Below are positions 15,440-23,886 of a DNA stretch of 47,066 nucleotides, piece after piece; the stretch's first letter is position 1, and the number at the start of each line of letters is the position of its first letter. The notes under the pieces were generated by a model that was not told the origin of the DNA, searched no databases, and saw only the letters and a list, made by a program, of their open reading frames with translations. Source of the DNA: Streptomyces spongiae. GTDB lineage: Bacteria > Actinomycetota > Actinomycetes > Streptomycetales > Streptomycetaceae. A program made the position numbers and the translations under genes. Location: contig NZ_VJZC01000020.1 in assembly GCF_009377185.1 (NCBI RefSeq), positions 1 to 47,066 on the forward strand, written 5' to 3'.

Positions 15440-15979
15440 ATGCGAAACGGCTCGATCCCCGGCGCCCGAGGGCGTGTGCGGCCCATGACTCTGTTCGGGG
15501 GCCCCGTTCTGCACGCACCGTGTGAAGAAGTCACGGATTTCGGGCCCGAACTGGCGAGTCTCGTGGAAGACATGTTCGCCACGATGTACGCGGCGCAGGG
15601 TGTGGGTCTCGCCGCGAATCAGGTGGGCGAACGGCTGCGGGTGTTCGTGTACGACTGCCCGGACGACGAGGAGGTGCGGCATGTGGGGCACGTGGTCAAT
15701 CCGCGGCTCGTCGAGACGGGTGGGGTTGTGCTGCGTGGGCCTGAGGGGTGTCTGTCCCTGCCCGGGTTGGAGGCGGGGACCGAGAGGTACGACGAGGCCG
15801 TGGTCGAGGGGTTCACGGCGGACGGTGAGCCGGTGCGGGTGCGTGGCACGGGGTTCTTCGCGCGGTGTCTGCAGCATGAGTGCGATCACCTTGAGGGCCG
15901 GGTGTATGTGGACCGGCTCGCGGGGTGGCGTCGGTGGCGGGTCCTGCGCCAGACCGCGCGGGCGCCGTGGGGGCGGTGA
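15440..15979 (+). CDS. def: Peptide deformylase
   Basis: This 179-aa metalloenzyme removes the formyl group from the first methionine of new proteins. All three active-site motifs are present: GVGLAANQ (motif I), EGCLS with the metal-binding Cys (motif II), and HECDH with the two His ligands and catalytic Glu (motif III). I chose the ATG at 15440; a second ATG at 15485 (MTLFGGPVL) is also possible. It is transcribed divergently from murT across a 147-base spacer. Many Streptomyces encode several deformylases, and this is the type with a short basic C-terminal tail (WRRWRVLRQT). Confidence 0.92.
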   Translation: MRNGSIPGARGRVRPMTLFGGPVLHAPCEEVTDFGPELASLVEDMFATMYAAQGVGLAANQVGERLRVFVYDCPDDEEVRHVGHVVNPRLVETGGVVLRGPEGCLSLPGLEAGTERYDEAVVEGFTADGEPVRVRGTGFFARCLQHECDHLEGRVYVDRLAGWRRWRVLRQTARAPWGR

Positions 15980-15990
15980 CCGTGTGGCGT

Positions 15991-16174
15991 CTGCGGGTTC
16001 GTTGTGGCTGGTCGCGCCCACGTGGCGGCAGCCGCACATTGAACACAGCCCCGCGCCCCTGAAAGAACGCTCAGCTCGCCGCGCCTTTGACGTGACCGGT
16101 CTTCGCCGCGCCCTGAAAGATCGCGCAGTTCCCCGCGCCCCTGGCGAACGGGCAGTACCCCGCGCCCCTGGCCA
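15991..16174 (-). repeat. Dispersed Streptomyces extragenic repeat, long copy plus two fragments
   Basis: On the minus strand the long form runs 16065 to 15991, from caggggcgcggggc at one end to CCACAACGAACCCGCAG at the other. It matches copy A at 11908-11967 at both ends and carries a longer middle. Two short core fragments follow at about 16120-16145 and 16151-16174 (ccccgcgcccctggc). Together they fill the spacer between def and the tetR terminator; I see no gene here. Confidence 0.65.
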
Positions 16175-16183
16175 GGCGCGGTT

Positions 16184-16212
16184 CACTGCGCGTCTCGGGG
16201 AGACGCGCAGTG
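16184..16212. terminator. Bidirectional hairpin terminator between def and tetR
   Basis: A perfect 13-bp stem (16184-16196 with 16200-16212) has a three-base loop. It sits between the convergent ends of def (plus) and the TetR gene (minus, ending at 16242), so it can terminate both transcripts. Confidence 0.75.
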
Positions 16213-16241
16213 TGCCGTGCTCGGCGGCGAGGGGGCCCGGG

Positions 16242-16883
16242 TCAGAAGCCCGGGCTGCCGACCTTGTCTCCCGCCGCTGCGAGGCGGCCCCACAGGAGGT
16301 CGGCCAGGCTGCGTACCAACTCGGCGCGCGAGCAGGGGCGTTCGCCCAGCCACCAGTCGCCGGCCGCGTGCATCATGCCGACGATGCCGTGACCCCATAC
16401 GCGCGCGAGCTGCTCGCCGCCGGGGCCGAGGTCGAGCCGTTCCTCGATGACCTGGGCGAGTTCCTCACCCATGCGGCGCAGCAGAGGGGCGGAGTGCTTG
16501 CCCACGTCGAAGCCCTCGCCCTGCTGACCGCCCTCCGCCGGATGCATCAGGAAGCGGTACACCTGAGGGCGTGCCTCGATCGCGGCGAGGTAGGTGTCGA
16601 GTGTCGCCTCGACGCGTTCACGGCGCTCCGCCGGGGCGTCCAGCGCCGCCCGCAGCGAATCGAGGAGCGCGTCCGTGTGGCGTGTGGCGAGGGCCGCGTA
16701 CAGTCCTCCCTTGTCGCCGAAGTGCCGGTACAGGATCGGCTTGGTGATGCCCGCCTCGGCGGCGATGGCGTTCATGGAGGCCCCGGGGCCGTCGCGGAGC
16801 ACCACTCTGTCGGCGGCCTCGAGGAGTTCGCGCCGACGGCGGTCGGCGGCCCGTTCCTGATCGGTCCGCTGCGTGGTCTCCAT
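16242..16883 (-). CDS. TetR-family transcriptional regulator
   Basis: This 213-aa repressor has an N-terminal helix-turn-helix (about residues 18-62; LLEAADRVVLRDGPGASM then the recognition helix ITKPILYRHFGDKGGLY). Its C-terminal ligand domain is all-helical. The ATG at 16883 is preceded by GGGGAG; the longer frame runs into the divergent promoter. It is divergent from an acyl-CoA dehydrogenase gene, and two GTA-containing inverted repeats lie in the shared spacer. This suggests it represses that gene in response to an acyl-CoA or fatty acid, as other TetR regulators of beta-oxidation do. Confidence 0.88.
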   Translation of the reverse strand: METTQRTDQERAADRRRRELLEAADRVVLRDGPGASMNAIAAEAGITKPILYRHFGDKGGLYAALATRHTDALLDSLRAALDAPAERRERVEATLDTYLAAIEARPQVYRFLMHPAEGGQQGEGFDVGKHSAPLLRRMGEELAQVIEERLDLGPGGEQLARVWGHGIVGMMHAAGDWWLGERPCSRAELVRSLADLLWGRLAAAGDKVGSPGF

Positions 16884-16992
16884 GTGCTTCTCCCCACCCC
16901 GTGCTGATTCGGTGACGCCTGCGCAAACTAACACTCATTGGCACGTGCACATCGAACGGGCTGCCGAACCCGCTCTGGGAGTTGACTTTTCC

Positions 16993-17029
16993 TACCCGTC
17001 AGTAACAAGCTACGGTTACCGCAGGTAAC
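16993..17029. promoter_or_regulatory. Paired operator sites in the tetR/acyl-CoA dehydrogenase spacer
   Basis: A perfect inverted repeat GTTACC-GCA-GGTAAC lies at 17015-17029. A related imperfect one (TAC-ccgtca-GTA) lies at 16993-17004, 22 bases upstream, about two helical turns. TTGACT at 16982-16987 is a possible -35 element for the plus-strand gene. The sites overlap the likely promoter, as expected for TetR repression. Confidence 0.55.
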
Positions 17030-17054
17030 ACTTTAGTGCAGCGCTGGAGGCGTC

Positions 17055-18281
17055 ATGGCCGAGTTCACCATGGAGCTCAATGAGGAACAGAAGGAAGTCC
17101 GCGACTGGCTCCACGGATTCGCCGCCGATGTGATCCGTCCCGCGGCCGCCGAATGGGACGAGCGCGAGGAGACACCGTGGCCCGTCATCCAGGAGGCCGC
17201 CAAGGTCGGTATCTACTCCCTGGACTTCTACGCCCAGCAGTACTTCGACCCCACGGGCCTCGGCATACCCATGGCCATGGAAGAGCTGTTCTGGGGTGAC
17301 GCGGGCATCGCCCTGTCCATCGTCGGTACCGGCCTCGCCGCCGTGGGCGTCCTCGCCAACGGCACCGAGGAGCAGATCGGCACCTGGATCCCCCAGATGT
17401 ACGGCGACGCCAACGATGTCAAGCTCGCCGCCTTCTGCTCCTCCGAGCCGGACGCCGGCTCCGACGTGGCCTCCATGCGTACGCGTGCCGTGTACGACGA
17501 GGCCAAGGACGAGTGGGTGCTCAACGGCACCAAGACCTGGGCGACCAACGGTGGTATCGCCAACGTCCACGTCGTCGTCGCGGTCGTCGACGCCGAGCTC
17601 GGTTCCAAGGGGCACGCCTCCTTCATCATCCCGCCGAACACGCCGGGCCTGTCCCAGGGCCAGAAGTTCAAGAAGCACGGCATCCGCGCCTCGCACACCG
17701 CCGAGGTCGTCCTGGAGGACGTCCGCGTGCCCGGCTCCTGCCTCCTCGGCGGCAAGGAGAAGCTCGACGAGCGGCTCGCCCGCGCCCGGGAGAGGGCCAA
17801 GGCGGGCGGCGAGCGCGTGAAGAATGCCGCGATGGCCACGTTCGAGGCGTCCCGCCCCGCCGTGGGCGCCATGGCCGTGGGTACGGCCCGCGCCGCGTAC
17901 GAGGTCGCTCTCGACTACGCGAAGACCCGTGAGCAGTTCGGGCGGCCGATCATCGACAACCAGGGTGTCGCCTTCCAGCTCGCGGACATGCGTACGTCCG
18001 TCGACGCGGCCCGGCTGCTGGTGTGGCGGGCCTCGTGGATGGCGGTCAACGGCAAGTCGTTCACCGCGGCAGAGGGGTCGATGTCGAAGCTGTTCGCCAG
18101 CGAGACGGCGAAGCAGGTGACCGCGCAGGCCGTCCAGATCCTGGGAGGGAACGGGTACACGCGGGAGTATCCGGTGGAGCGGATGCACCGGGACGCGGCG
18201 ATCTACACGATCTTCGAGGGTACGAGTGAGATTCAGCGGCTGGTGATCGCCCGGACCCTGTCGGGGATGTCGATCCGCTAG
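17055..18281 (+). CDS. Acyl-CoA dehydrogenase
   Basis: This 408-aa FAD enzyme oxidises acyl-CoA to trans-2-enoyl-CoA. It has the family segments [13 protein letters not shown] and TKTWATNGG for flavin and substrate binding and the C-terminal ARTREQFG-like signature ([11 protein letters not shown]). The catalytic Glu388 is in [11 protein letters not shown]. It starts at the ATG at 17055 with GGAGG six bases upstream. A stretch rich in Arg/Lys and Glu after [10 protein letters not shown] (about 235-258) looks like an insert compared with shorter homologues. It is transcribed alone, divergent from a TetR gene that probably controls it. The chain-length preference cannot be read from sequence. 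Confidence 0.93.
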   Translation: MAEFTMELNEEQKEVRDWLHGFAADVIRPAAAEWDEREETPWPVIQEAAKVGIYSLDFYAQQYFDPTGLGIPMAMEELFWGDAGIALSIVGTGLAAVGVLANGTEEQIGTWIPQMYGDANDVKLAAFCSSEPDAGSDVASMRTRAVYDEAKDEWVLNGTKTWATNGGIANVHVVVAVVDAELGSKGHASFIIPPNTPGLSQGQKFKKHGIRASHTAEVVLEDVRVPGSCLLGGKEKLDERLARARERAKAGGERVKNAAMATFEASRPAVGAMAVGTARAAYEVALDYAKTREQFGRPIIDNQGVAFQLADMRTSVDAARLLVWRASWMAVNGKSFTAAEGSMSKLFASETAKQVTAQAVQILGGNGYTREYPVERMHRDAAIYTIFEGTSEIQRLVIARTLSGMSIR

Positions 18282-18419
18282 CGCCGTCGGGGGCGCGCCC
18301 TCGCGCTCACGATCACCCGGCCGTGTGAGGAACTCTCGTCCGGCTGCTGTGGACCGGGGAACCGTGTCAGGGTCGAAGGGCGGTGAGACGGACCCGCGGC
18401 AGCCACGAGGGAGTGCGCG

Positions 18420-19091
18420 ATGACGCTGACGGCCAGGGAACTTCTGGACACCACCACCGGAAAACTCGCCCCGGACCCGGGCACCAACCGGCTGCTGCCG
18501 CTGATCGCCCGTGGCGCGGCCGAGCGCGACACGCTCGCCGCGCTCGCCCTCGAACAGCGCCAGGTGATCGCCGCGGACCTGCGCTCGTTCCGCCATCTGG
18601 CCGAGCGGTCGGCCGCCGAGGAGCCCGCGAGCGCGCCCTTCTTCGCGATGCTGGCCGAGGGCGAGGAAGTGGCGGCTCAGCGGCTGGGGGCGTTCGCCGA
18701 GGCGTGCGGCGTGGACGAGGCGCGGGCCTCGGCGTACGAGCCGCTGCCGGGCTGCCAGGCCTACCCGTCGTACGTGGCCTGGCTGGCGCTGGGCGGCGGC
18801 CCGGCCGACGTGGTGCTCGCGCTGAGCGCCAACTTCTCGGCCTGGGGTGGCTACTGCGCGACGATCGCCGAAGCCCTGAGGCGCCACTACGGTTTCACCG
18901 ACGAAGCCTGTGGCTTCTTCGACTTCTTCGCCGAGCCCGCACCGGAACTGGACCAGCGGGCGCGGGAGGCGGTGCAGGCGGGACTGGACACGGGACGGAT
19001 CGACGAGGACCTGGTGCACCGCCACGGCCGCCTGCTCCAGGCCTACGAGACGATGTTCTGGCACACACTCTGGGAGCTGGAGCAGCGTTGA
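18420..19091 (+). CDS. TenA/PqqC-like helical protein
   Basis: This 223-aa soluble, mainly helical protein resembles the TenA/thiaminase-II and PqqC group (haem-oxygenase-like fold). Its aromatic-rich central segment (GCQAYPSYVAWLALGG, then a Trp/Tyr-containing helix) and C-terminal YETMFWHTLWELEQ fit that group. The ATG at 18420 has GAGGGAG upstream. Homologues are often labelled transcriptional regulators, but the DNA shows no helix-turn-helix. Thiamine-precursor salvage is the best-known role, but the active-site residues cannot be confirmed by eye, so I leave the function open. It is a single gene between an acyl-CoA dehydrogenase and a convergent small gene. Confidence 0.62.
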   Translation: MTLTARELLDTTTGKLAPDPGTNRLLPLIARGAAERDTLAALALEQRQVIAADLRSFRHLAERSAAEEPASAPFFAMLAEGEEVAAQRLGAFAEACGVDEARASAYEPLPGCQAYPSYVAWLALGGGPADVVLALSANFSAWGGYCATIAEALRRHYGFTDEACGFFDFFAEPAPELDQRAREAVQAGLDTGRIDEDLVHRHGRLLQAYETMFWHTLWELEQR

Positions 19092-19101
19092 CCCGGAAGC
19101 C

Positions 19102-19341
19102 CTAGCCGGAGGCGCCCCCGCTGCTGTGCGCGATGCACGCCACGTCGATGCGGTCGGCCAGCTTGGCGAGTTCGATCGTGAGGGTAGCCACCGTTTCCTC
19201 GTCGAGCCCCGCCTCACCGTCCTCCACCAGGTGCAGCCACCGGCCGCCCACCGTGCGCAGCAGCTTGCTGACGTCGGCGGCCGCCACCTGCAACGTGCCG
19301 CGGTCGTCGACGATCAGAGGCAGAGTCACTTCGCGGTTCAC
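19102..19341 (-). CDS. Conserved-looking small acidic protein
   Basis: This 79-aa protein contains LPLIVDDRGTLQVAAADV and GRWLHLVEDGEAGLDEETV and then an alpha-helical C-terminus. I recognise no domain. I chose the GTG at 19341: no ribosome binding site precedes it, but a TACGAT -10 box lies seven bases upstream, which fits a leaderless transcript. The longer frame from 19431 would overlap the neighbouring dehydrogenase gene by 65 bases. It converges on the TenA-like gene with a 10-base gap. Confidence 0.6.
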   Translation of the reverse strand: MNREVTLPLIVDDRGTLQVAAADVSKLLRTVGGRWLHLVEDGEAGLDEETVATLTIELAKLADRIDVACIAHSSGGASG

Positions 19342-19348
19342 AGAGGGG

Positions 19349-19354
19349 ATCGTA
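19349..19354 (-). promoter_or_regulatory. -10 box for a leaderless small gene
   Basis: The minus strand reads TACGAT, then seven bases, then the GTG start codon. The spacing places transcription start at the first base of the start codon. No convincing -35 element is visible. Confidence 0.45.
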
Positions 19355-19366
19355 ACCGCGGAACGC

Positions 19367-20752
19367 TCACGCTCCGTGCCACACAGTGGTGATGTTGCAG
19401 AACTCCCGCATCCCGTGACCCGACAGCTCACGCCCGTAGCCGGACCGCTTGGCGCCGCCGAACGGGAACGCCGGGTGGGACGCCGTCATCCCGTTGACGT
19501 ACACCCCGCCGGCCTCCAGGTCACGGACGAACCGGTCGATCTCGGACTCGTCACGGGTCCAGACGTTCGAGCTCAGGCCGAAGGGCGAGTCGTTCGCGAC
19601 CGCGACGGCCTCGTCCAGATCGGTGACCCGGTACAGCGTGGCGACCGGACCGAAGGCCTCCTCGTGGTGGATGCGCATATCGCCGGTCACGTCGGTGAGG
19701 ACGGTCGGCGGGTAGTACCAGCCGGACCCCTCGGCGCGCACGCCGCCGCACAGGACCGTGGCGCCGCTCTCGACCGCGTCGACGACCAGTTCCTCCAGGT
19801 CATGGCGGCCCTGCTTGCTGGAGAGCGGCCCGACGTCGGTGTCCTCCTCCAGCGGGTCGCCGACCTTCAGCGCCTTCATGCCCTCGGTGAACCGCTCGGC
19901 GAAGGCGTCGAACACGTCCGTGTGCACGATGAACCGCTTGGCGGCGATGCATGACTGCCCGGCGTTCTGGACCCGCGCGGTCACCGCGGTCTTCGCGGCC
20001 CGGTCGATGTCCGCCGACGGCATCACGACGTACGGGTCGCTGCCGCCCAGCTCCAGGACCGTCTTCTTCACCTCGTCCCCGGCGACCGAGGCCACCGAGC
20101 GGCCCGCCGGCTCGCTGCCGGTGAGGGTGGCCGCCCTGATCCGCGGGTCACGCAGGATGCCCTCGACCTCGCGCGAGCCGATCAGCAGCGTCTGGAAGCA
20201 GCCCTCCGGGAAGCCCGCCCGGCGGAACAGGTCCTCCAGGTACAGCGCGGTCTGCGGCACGTTCGAGGCGTGCTTGAGCAGGCCCACGTTGCCCGCCATC
20301 AGCGCGGGCGCGGCGAACCGGACCACCTGCCAGAGCGGGAAGTTCCACGGCATCACCGCGAGCACCGGGCCGAGCGGCCGGTAGCGCACCAGGACGCGGG
20401 AGGCGCCGGAGTCCTCGACGTCGGAGGCGTCGGGCTCCTCGTCGGCGAGCAGCTGAGCGGCGTGGTCGGCGTACCAGCGCATCGCCTTCGCGCACTTGGC
20501 GGCCTCGGCGCGGGCCTGCTTGATCGGCTTGCCCATCTCCGTCGTCATCGCGTAGGCGACGTCCTCCGCGTCCTCGTCGAGGAGATCGGCGGCCCGGCGC
20601 AGCAGGCGGGCCCGCTCGTCGAGGGAGGTGGTCCGGTACGTGCGGAAGGTGCTCTCGGCGATCGCGAGCCGACGCTCGATCTCCTCCTCGCCGAGGGCGT
20701 CGTAGGTCTTGATCGTCTCGCCGGTCGCCGGGTTCACCGTCGCGATGGGCAT
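19367..20752 (-). CDS. gabD: NADP-dependent succinate-semialdehyde dehydrogenase
   Basis: This 461-aa aldehyde dehydrogenase has the cofactor and active-site motifs MPWNFPLWQV, FTGS-type TLTGSEPAG, catalytic Glu in VLELGGSDP and catalytic Cys in NAGQSCIAAKR. The NAGQSCIAAKRF form and overall length match the GabD1-like succinate-semialdehyde dehydrogenases that finish GABA breakdown, giving succinate. The start at 20752 (MPIATVNPATGE) was preferred to a frame 60 bases longer. It stands alone, followed by a small gene of unknown role. An ALDH of this type could also accept other short semialdehydes, including the 2-oxoglutarate semialdehyde made by KdgD far downstream; that link is speculation. 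Confidence 0.87.
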   Translation of the reverse strand: MPIATVNPATGETIKTYDALGEEEIERRLAIAESTFRTYRTTSLDERARLLRRAADLLDEDAEDVAYAMTTEMGKPIKQARAEAAKCAKAMRWYADHAAQLLADEEPDASDVEDSGASRVLVRYRPLGPVLAVMPWNFPLWQVVRFAAPALMAGNVGLLKHASNVPQTALYLEDLFRRAGFPEGCFQTLLIGSREVEGILRDPRIRAATLTGSEPAGRSVASVAGDEVKKTVLELGGSDPYVVMPSADIDRAAKTAVTARVQNAGQSCIAAKRFIVHTDVFDAFAERFTEGMKALKVGDPLEEDTDVGPLSSKQGRHDLEELVVDAVESGATVLCGGVRAEGSGWYYPPTVLTDVTGDMRIHHEEAFGPVATLYRVTDLDEAVAVANDSPFGLSSNVWTRDESEIDRFVRDLEAGGVYVNGMTASHPAFPFGGAKRSGYGRELSGHGMREFCNITTVWHGA

Positions 20753-20819
20753 GGCGGGCCTCCTGAAGACGGGCTGTGCTTCGACCTTCCCGCGCGGCGA
20801 GGCGTCGTGCAACGCGGGT

Positions 20820-21296
20820 TCAGTCCGGGCTGTCCGAGTGCTCCGCCAGCCGGTCCAGAAACGCCGCCTGGGCCGTGACGATCACCTCACGCGCCCGGTC
20901 GAGGCCGAACCACTCCACGCGGTCCAGCTCGGGGAACTCCTGGACCCGTCCCGACTTGGGTGGCCACTCCATCCGGAAGGTCCCGGGGACGACCGTCGCC
21001 GGATCGAGGTCGGATTCGACGGCCCACGCGGTGACGACCTTGCCGCCCGTCTGCCGCACCTCGCCCAGTTCCACGGCCTCCCCGTCGGGCGGCGGAAGGC
21101 CCAGCTCCTCCTGGAACTCGCGGCGCGCCGCGTCCCAGGCCGGCTCGTCGGGCTCGTACTCGCCCTTCGGCACGGTCCACGCCCCGGCGTGCCGCCGCGC
21201 GAAGAAGGGCCCGCCCATGTGGCCGAGCAGTACCTCCAGGCCGTCCGCCGTGCGGCGGTACAGCAGCAGGCCCGCGCTCCGCCTGGCCGTCGTCAC
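20820..21296 (-). CDS. Nudix hydrolase
   Basis: This 158-aa protein carries a perfect Nudix box: Gly, five residues, Glu, seven residues, then REFQEELGL (within GEYEPDEPAWDAARREFQEE). Such enzymes hydrolyse nucleoside diphosphates linked to another group. The segment GPFFARRHAGAWTVPKGE is typical of DNA-repair-linked Nudix proteins found near ligases in actinobacteria. The GTG start at 21296 overlaps the DNA ligase stop codon (GTGA), so the two are co-translated. It may clean oxidised nucleotides or act on a nucleotide product of ligation; the substrate is unknown. Confidence 0.88.
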   Translation of the reverse strand: MTTARRSAGLLLYRRTADGLEVLLGHMGGPFFARRHAGAWTVPKGEYEPDEPAWDAARREFQEELGLPPPDGEAVELGEVRQTGGKVVTAWAVESDLDPATVVPGTFRMEWPPKSGRVQEFPELDRVEWFGLDRAREVIVTAQAAFLDRLAEHSDSPD

Positions 21297-22840
21297 CGGG
21301 TCACCTCCGGGTGCGCGGCGAGCAGCGCCTCGACCGTGTCGGCCTCGGCGGGGGACTTGTCCTCCCGGTAGCGCACGACGCGGGCGAAGCGGAGCGTGAC
21401 ACCGGCCGGGTAGCGGGTGGAGCGCTGGAGACCGTCGTAGGCGATCTCCACGACGAGCTCGGGGCGTACGGTGACGACCCAGCCGTTGTCCTCGACGGCC
21501 AGCTCCCTCAGCCGCCCGGTCTGCCAGGTGAGCATCGCGTCGGTCATGCCCTTGAACGTCTTGCCCAGCATCGCGAAGGACCCGTCGGGGGTGCGTGCCC
21601 CCAGGTGGAGGTTCGACAGCTTGCCCGTGCGGCGGCCGTGGCCCCACTCGGCGGCAAGGATCACCAGGTCGAGGGTGTGCACCGGCTTCACCTTCAGCCA
21701 GGACGCCCCGCGCCTGCCCGCGCTGTAGGGGGCGTCGAGGGCTTTGAGCACGACACCCTCGTGGCCGCGCCGCAGGGTCTCGGCGAGGAACTCCTCCGCC
21801 GAGGCCAGGTCGTCCGGGCCCCGCGCGAGCGTGCGCCGTACCCGCATCGGCTCGGGCACCAGCCGGGCCAGCTCCGCGTGCCGCTCCGCGAACGGCAGGT
21901 CCAGCAGGTCCGAGCCGTCGACGGACAGCGCGTCGAAGAAGACCGGCGAGACGGGTACCTCACGGGCCGCCGTCGCCACGTCCGTACGGGAACCCACCCG
22001 CCCGGCGGTCTCCTGGAAGGACCGCGGCCGTCCCCTCTCGTCCAGCGCGATGACCTCTCCGTCGAGGATGAACCGCTCGCCCTTCAACTCCAGGGCGGCG
22101 GAGGTCAGTTCCGGCAGCCGGTCGGTGATGTCGTCGAGAGTGCGGGTGTAGAGCCGTACGGCGTCGCCGTCGCGGTGGACCTGGACGCGGATGCCGTCCA
22201 GCTTCTCCTCGACCGCGCAGGAGCCGAGCTTCCCGATGCCCTCCGCCACCGAGGACGCGGTGTGCGCCAGCATCGGCAGGACCGGACGGCCCACGGTGAG
22301 CCGGAACCGGTCCAGAGCCGGCGTGCCCTGTGCCAGCAGCGCCTCGGCCACCGCCTGCAGCGATCCCGCGAGCATCACGGCACGCCGTACGTCGGCCGGG
22401 GGCGCCCCGGTCGCCGCCGCGAGCCCTTCGACGGCCACCGCGTCCAGGGCGCCCTGCCGGACCTCACCGGTGAGGAGCCCGAACAGGAACCGCTGCTCGT
22501 CCTCGGTGGCCGCCGCCAGCAACGCGCCGACCAGGCGCCCCCGTTCGGCCTGCGACCCGGTGCCGGTGACGGAACCGATCTCCGTCAGCCGGGCGTCCAC
22601 GTCGCGCACGGTGAGCGTGGGCGCGTCGGCGGGCGCGATGTGCTGGTTCAGGAGCTTGAAGCCGATGCCGAGCCGCCCCTGCGGAAGGCGGCCCGCCAGA
22701 TACGGGATGACGATCGGTACGTCGTCCGCCTCCGCGTCCCGGAACAGCTCGGCGAGCAGAGCCGTCTTCCGGGAGCGCGCCGAGGTGGCGGCGATCTCCT
22801 GGGACACACGGGCGAGCCGGGCGAACAGCATGCCCTCCAT
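21293..22840 (-). CDS. ligB: ATP-dependent DNA ligase (LigB-like)
   Basis: This 515-aa enzyme seals nicks using ATP. An N-terminal helical DNA-binding domain (about 1-180) is followed by the nucleotidyltransferase core. The adenylated Lys is in EEKLDGIR (motif I, around residue 217), and later ligase motifs include ILDGEVIAL (motif III region), FFDALSVDG, EGVVLKALD (motif IV) and WLKVKP (motif V). The C-terminal OB fold ends in LRFARVVRYREDK. Actinobacteria carry this accessory ligase alongside the essential NAD-dependent LigA. The start could be the ATG at 22840 or a second ATG nine bases later. It overlaps the Nudix gene by four bases. Confidence 0.92.
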   Translation of the reverse strand: MEGMLFARLARVSQEIAATSARSRKTALLAELFRDAEADDVPIVIPYLAGRLPQGRLGIGFKLLNQHIAPADAPTLTVRDVDARLTEIGSVTGTGSQAERGRLVGALLAAATEDEQRFLFGLLTGEVRQGALDAVAVEGLAAATGAPPADVRRAVMLAGSLQAVAEALLAQGTPALDRFRLTVGRPVLPMLAHTASSVAEGIGKLGSCAVEEKLDGIRVQVHRDGDAVRLYTRTLDDITDRLPELTSAALELKGERFILDGEVIALDERGRPRSFQETAGRVGSRTDVATAAREVPVSPVFFDALSVDGSDLLDLPFAERHAELARLVPEPMRVRRTLARGPDDLASAEEFLAETLRRGHEGVVLKALDAPYSAGRRGASWLKVKPVHTLDLVILAAEWGHGRRTGKLSNLHLGARTPDGSFAMLGKTFKGMTDAMLTWQTGRLRELAVEDNGWVVTVRPELVVEIAYDGLQRSTRYPAGVTLRFARVVRYREDKSPAEADTVEALLAAHPEVTR

Positions 22841-22861
22841 GGTGCAACGGAGGCGGCCGGT

Positions 22862-23809
22862 CTACACCCGGACGGCGGCCTCGATGTCCTCCATGACCAT
22901 CTCGTTGTTGATCGTGGCCGCCGCCTTGTAGCCGTCCCCGGCCGCGTGCACGACCTGCTGGGTCATGAGCGTCGCGTTGCCCGCCGCCCACACGCCCGGC
23001 ACCGTGGTACGCCCGGTCTCGTCGACCACCGGGGCCATGCCGAAGGGGGTCTCCTTCATCTCCGCGCCCAGCCCCTCCAGCAGCGCCGTGCGCGGGACGA
23101 AGCGGGGTGCGACGAAGACGGCCGACCGCGCGTGGACGGTGCCGTCGGCGAGCCGAACCCCGGTGACCCGGTCGTCCTCGACGACAAGCTCCGCGACCTC
23201 GCCGGGCACGACGTCCACACCGGCGGCCGCCAGCTTGCGCAGGTCCTCGTCCGGGACGTCCGCCTCGTTGGTGGTGTGCAGGAACAGGGTCACGTCCTTC
23301 GACCACTGGGTGACCAGCAGTGCCTGGTGGATGCTCATGGGCGAGGTGGCGAGCACGCCGAAGGGCCGGTCACGGACCTCCCAGCCGTGGCAGTACGGGC
23401 AGTGGATGACGTCCCGCCCGAAGCGCTCGGCGACACCGGGGACGGGCGGCAGCTCGTCGGCCAGCCCCGTGGCGACGACCAGCCGCCGGGCGCGCACGGT
23501 CCGGCCGCTCGCCAGCTGCACAGCGAAGCCCTCCGCGCCCTCACCAGGTGTCACGTCCAGCGCGATGTCGTGGACCATCTCGACGCCGTACGACGCCACC
23601 TCCTCGCGCCCCACCGCGAGGAACTCCGCCGGTGGCATGCCGTCCCGCGACAGATAGCCCTGCATGTGCGCGGCGGGCGCGTTGCGCGGCTCGCCCGCGT
23701 CGACGAGGAGCGTCCGGCGCCGGGCCCGGCCCAGGATCAGCGCGGCGGACAGTCCCGCCGCGCCACCGCCGATGACGATCACTTCGTACGCGTCGGTCTT
23801 TCCGGTCAT
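22862..23809 (-). CDS. Thioredoxin-reductase-like FAD/NAD(P) oxidoreductase with CPYC motif
   Basis: This 315-aa flavoprotein has an N-terminal FAD-binding motif (VIVIGGGAAGLSAAL), a redox-active CPYC pair in VIHCPYCHGWE, and the C-terminal FAD segment VPGVWAAGNAT. Thioredoxin reductases usually carry CAxC, so CPYC points to the relatives that act on small disulfide or dithiol substrates, or to a low-molecular-weight thiol reductase. The ATG at 23809 has GGAGGTGG upstream. It is divergent from a leaderless XRE-cupin gene across 77 bases, suggesting mutual regulation. The physiological partner is unknown. Confidence 0.85.
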   Translation of the reverse strand: MTGKTDAYEVIVIGGGAAGLSAALILGRARRRTLLVDAGEPRNAPAAHMQGYLSRDGMPPAEFLAVGREEVASYGVEMVHDIALDVTPGEGAEGFAVQLASGRTVRARRLVVATGLADELPPVPGVAERFGRDVIHCPYCHGWEVRDRPFGVLATSPMSIHQALLVTQWSKDVTLFLHTTNEADVPDEDLRKLAAAGVDVVPGEVAELVVEDDRVTGVRLADGTVHARSAVFVAPRFVPRTALLEGLGAEMKETPFGMAPVVDETGRTTVPGVWAAGNATLMTQQVVHAAGDGYKAAATINNEMVMEDIEAAVRV

Positions 23810-23851
23810 GGTGACCACCTCCACGGAGACAGTCGCCCGAGCGCTGCCGCA

Positions 23852-23880
23852 TTGACAAACACGCTTGCCGAAACTGCAAT
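23852..23880 (+). promoter_or_regulatory. Promoter of the XRE-cupin gene, with embedded inverted repeat
   Basis: TTGACA (23852-23857), a 17-base spacer and TGCAAT (23875-23880) are followed after six bases by the ATG at 23887, so the transcript should be leaderless. An inverted repeat TTGC-N7-GCAA (23865-23879) spans the spacer and -10 box. It is a likely operator for autoregulation and for control of the divergent oxidoreductase. Confidence 0.65.
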
Positions 23881-23886
23881 AACCGT

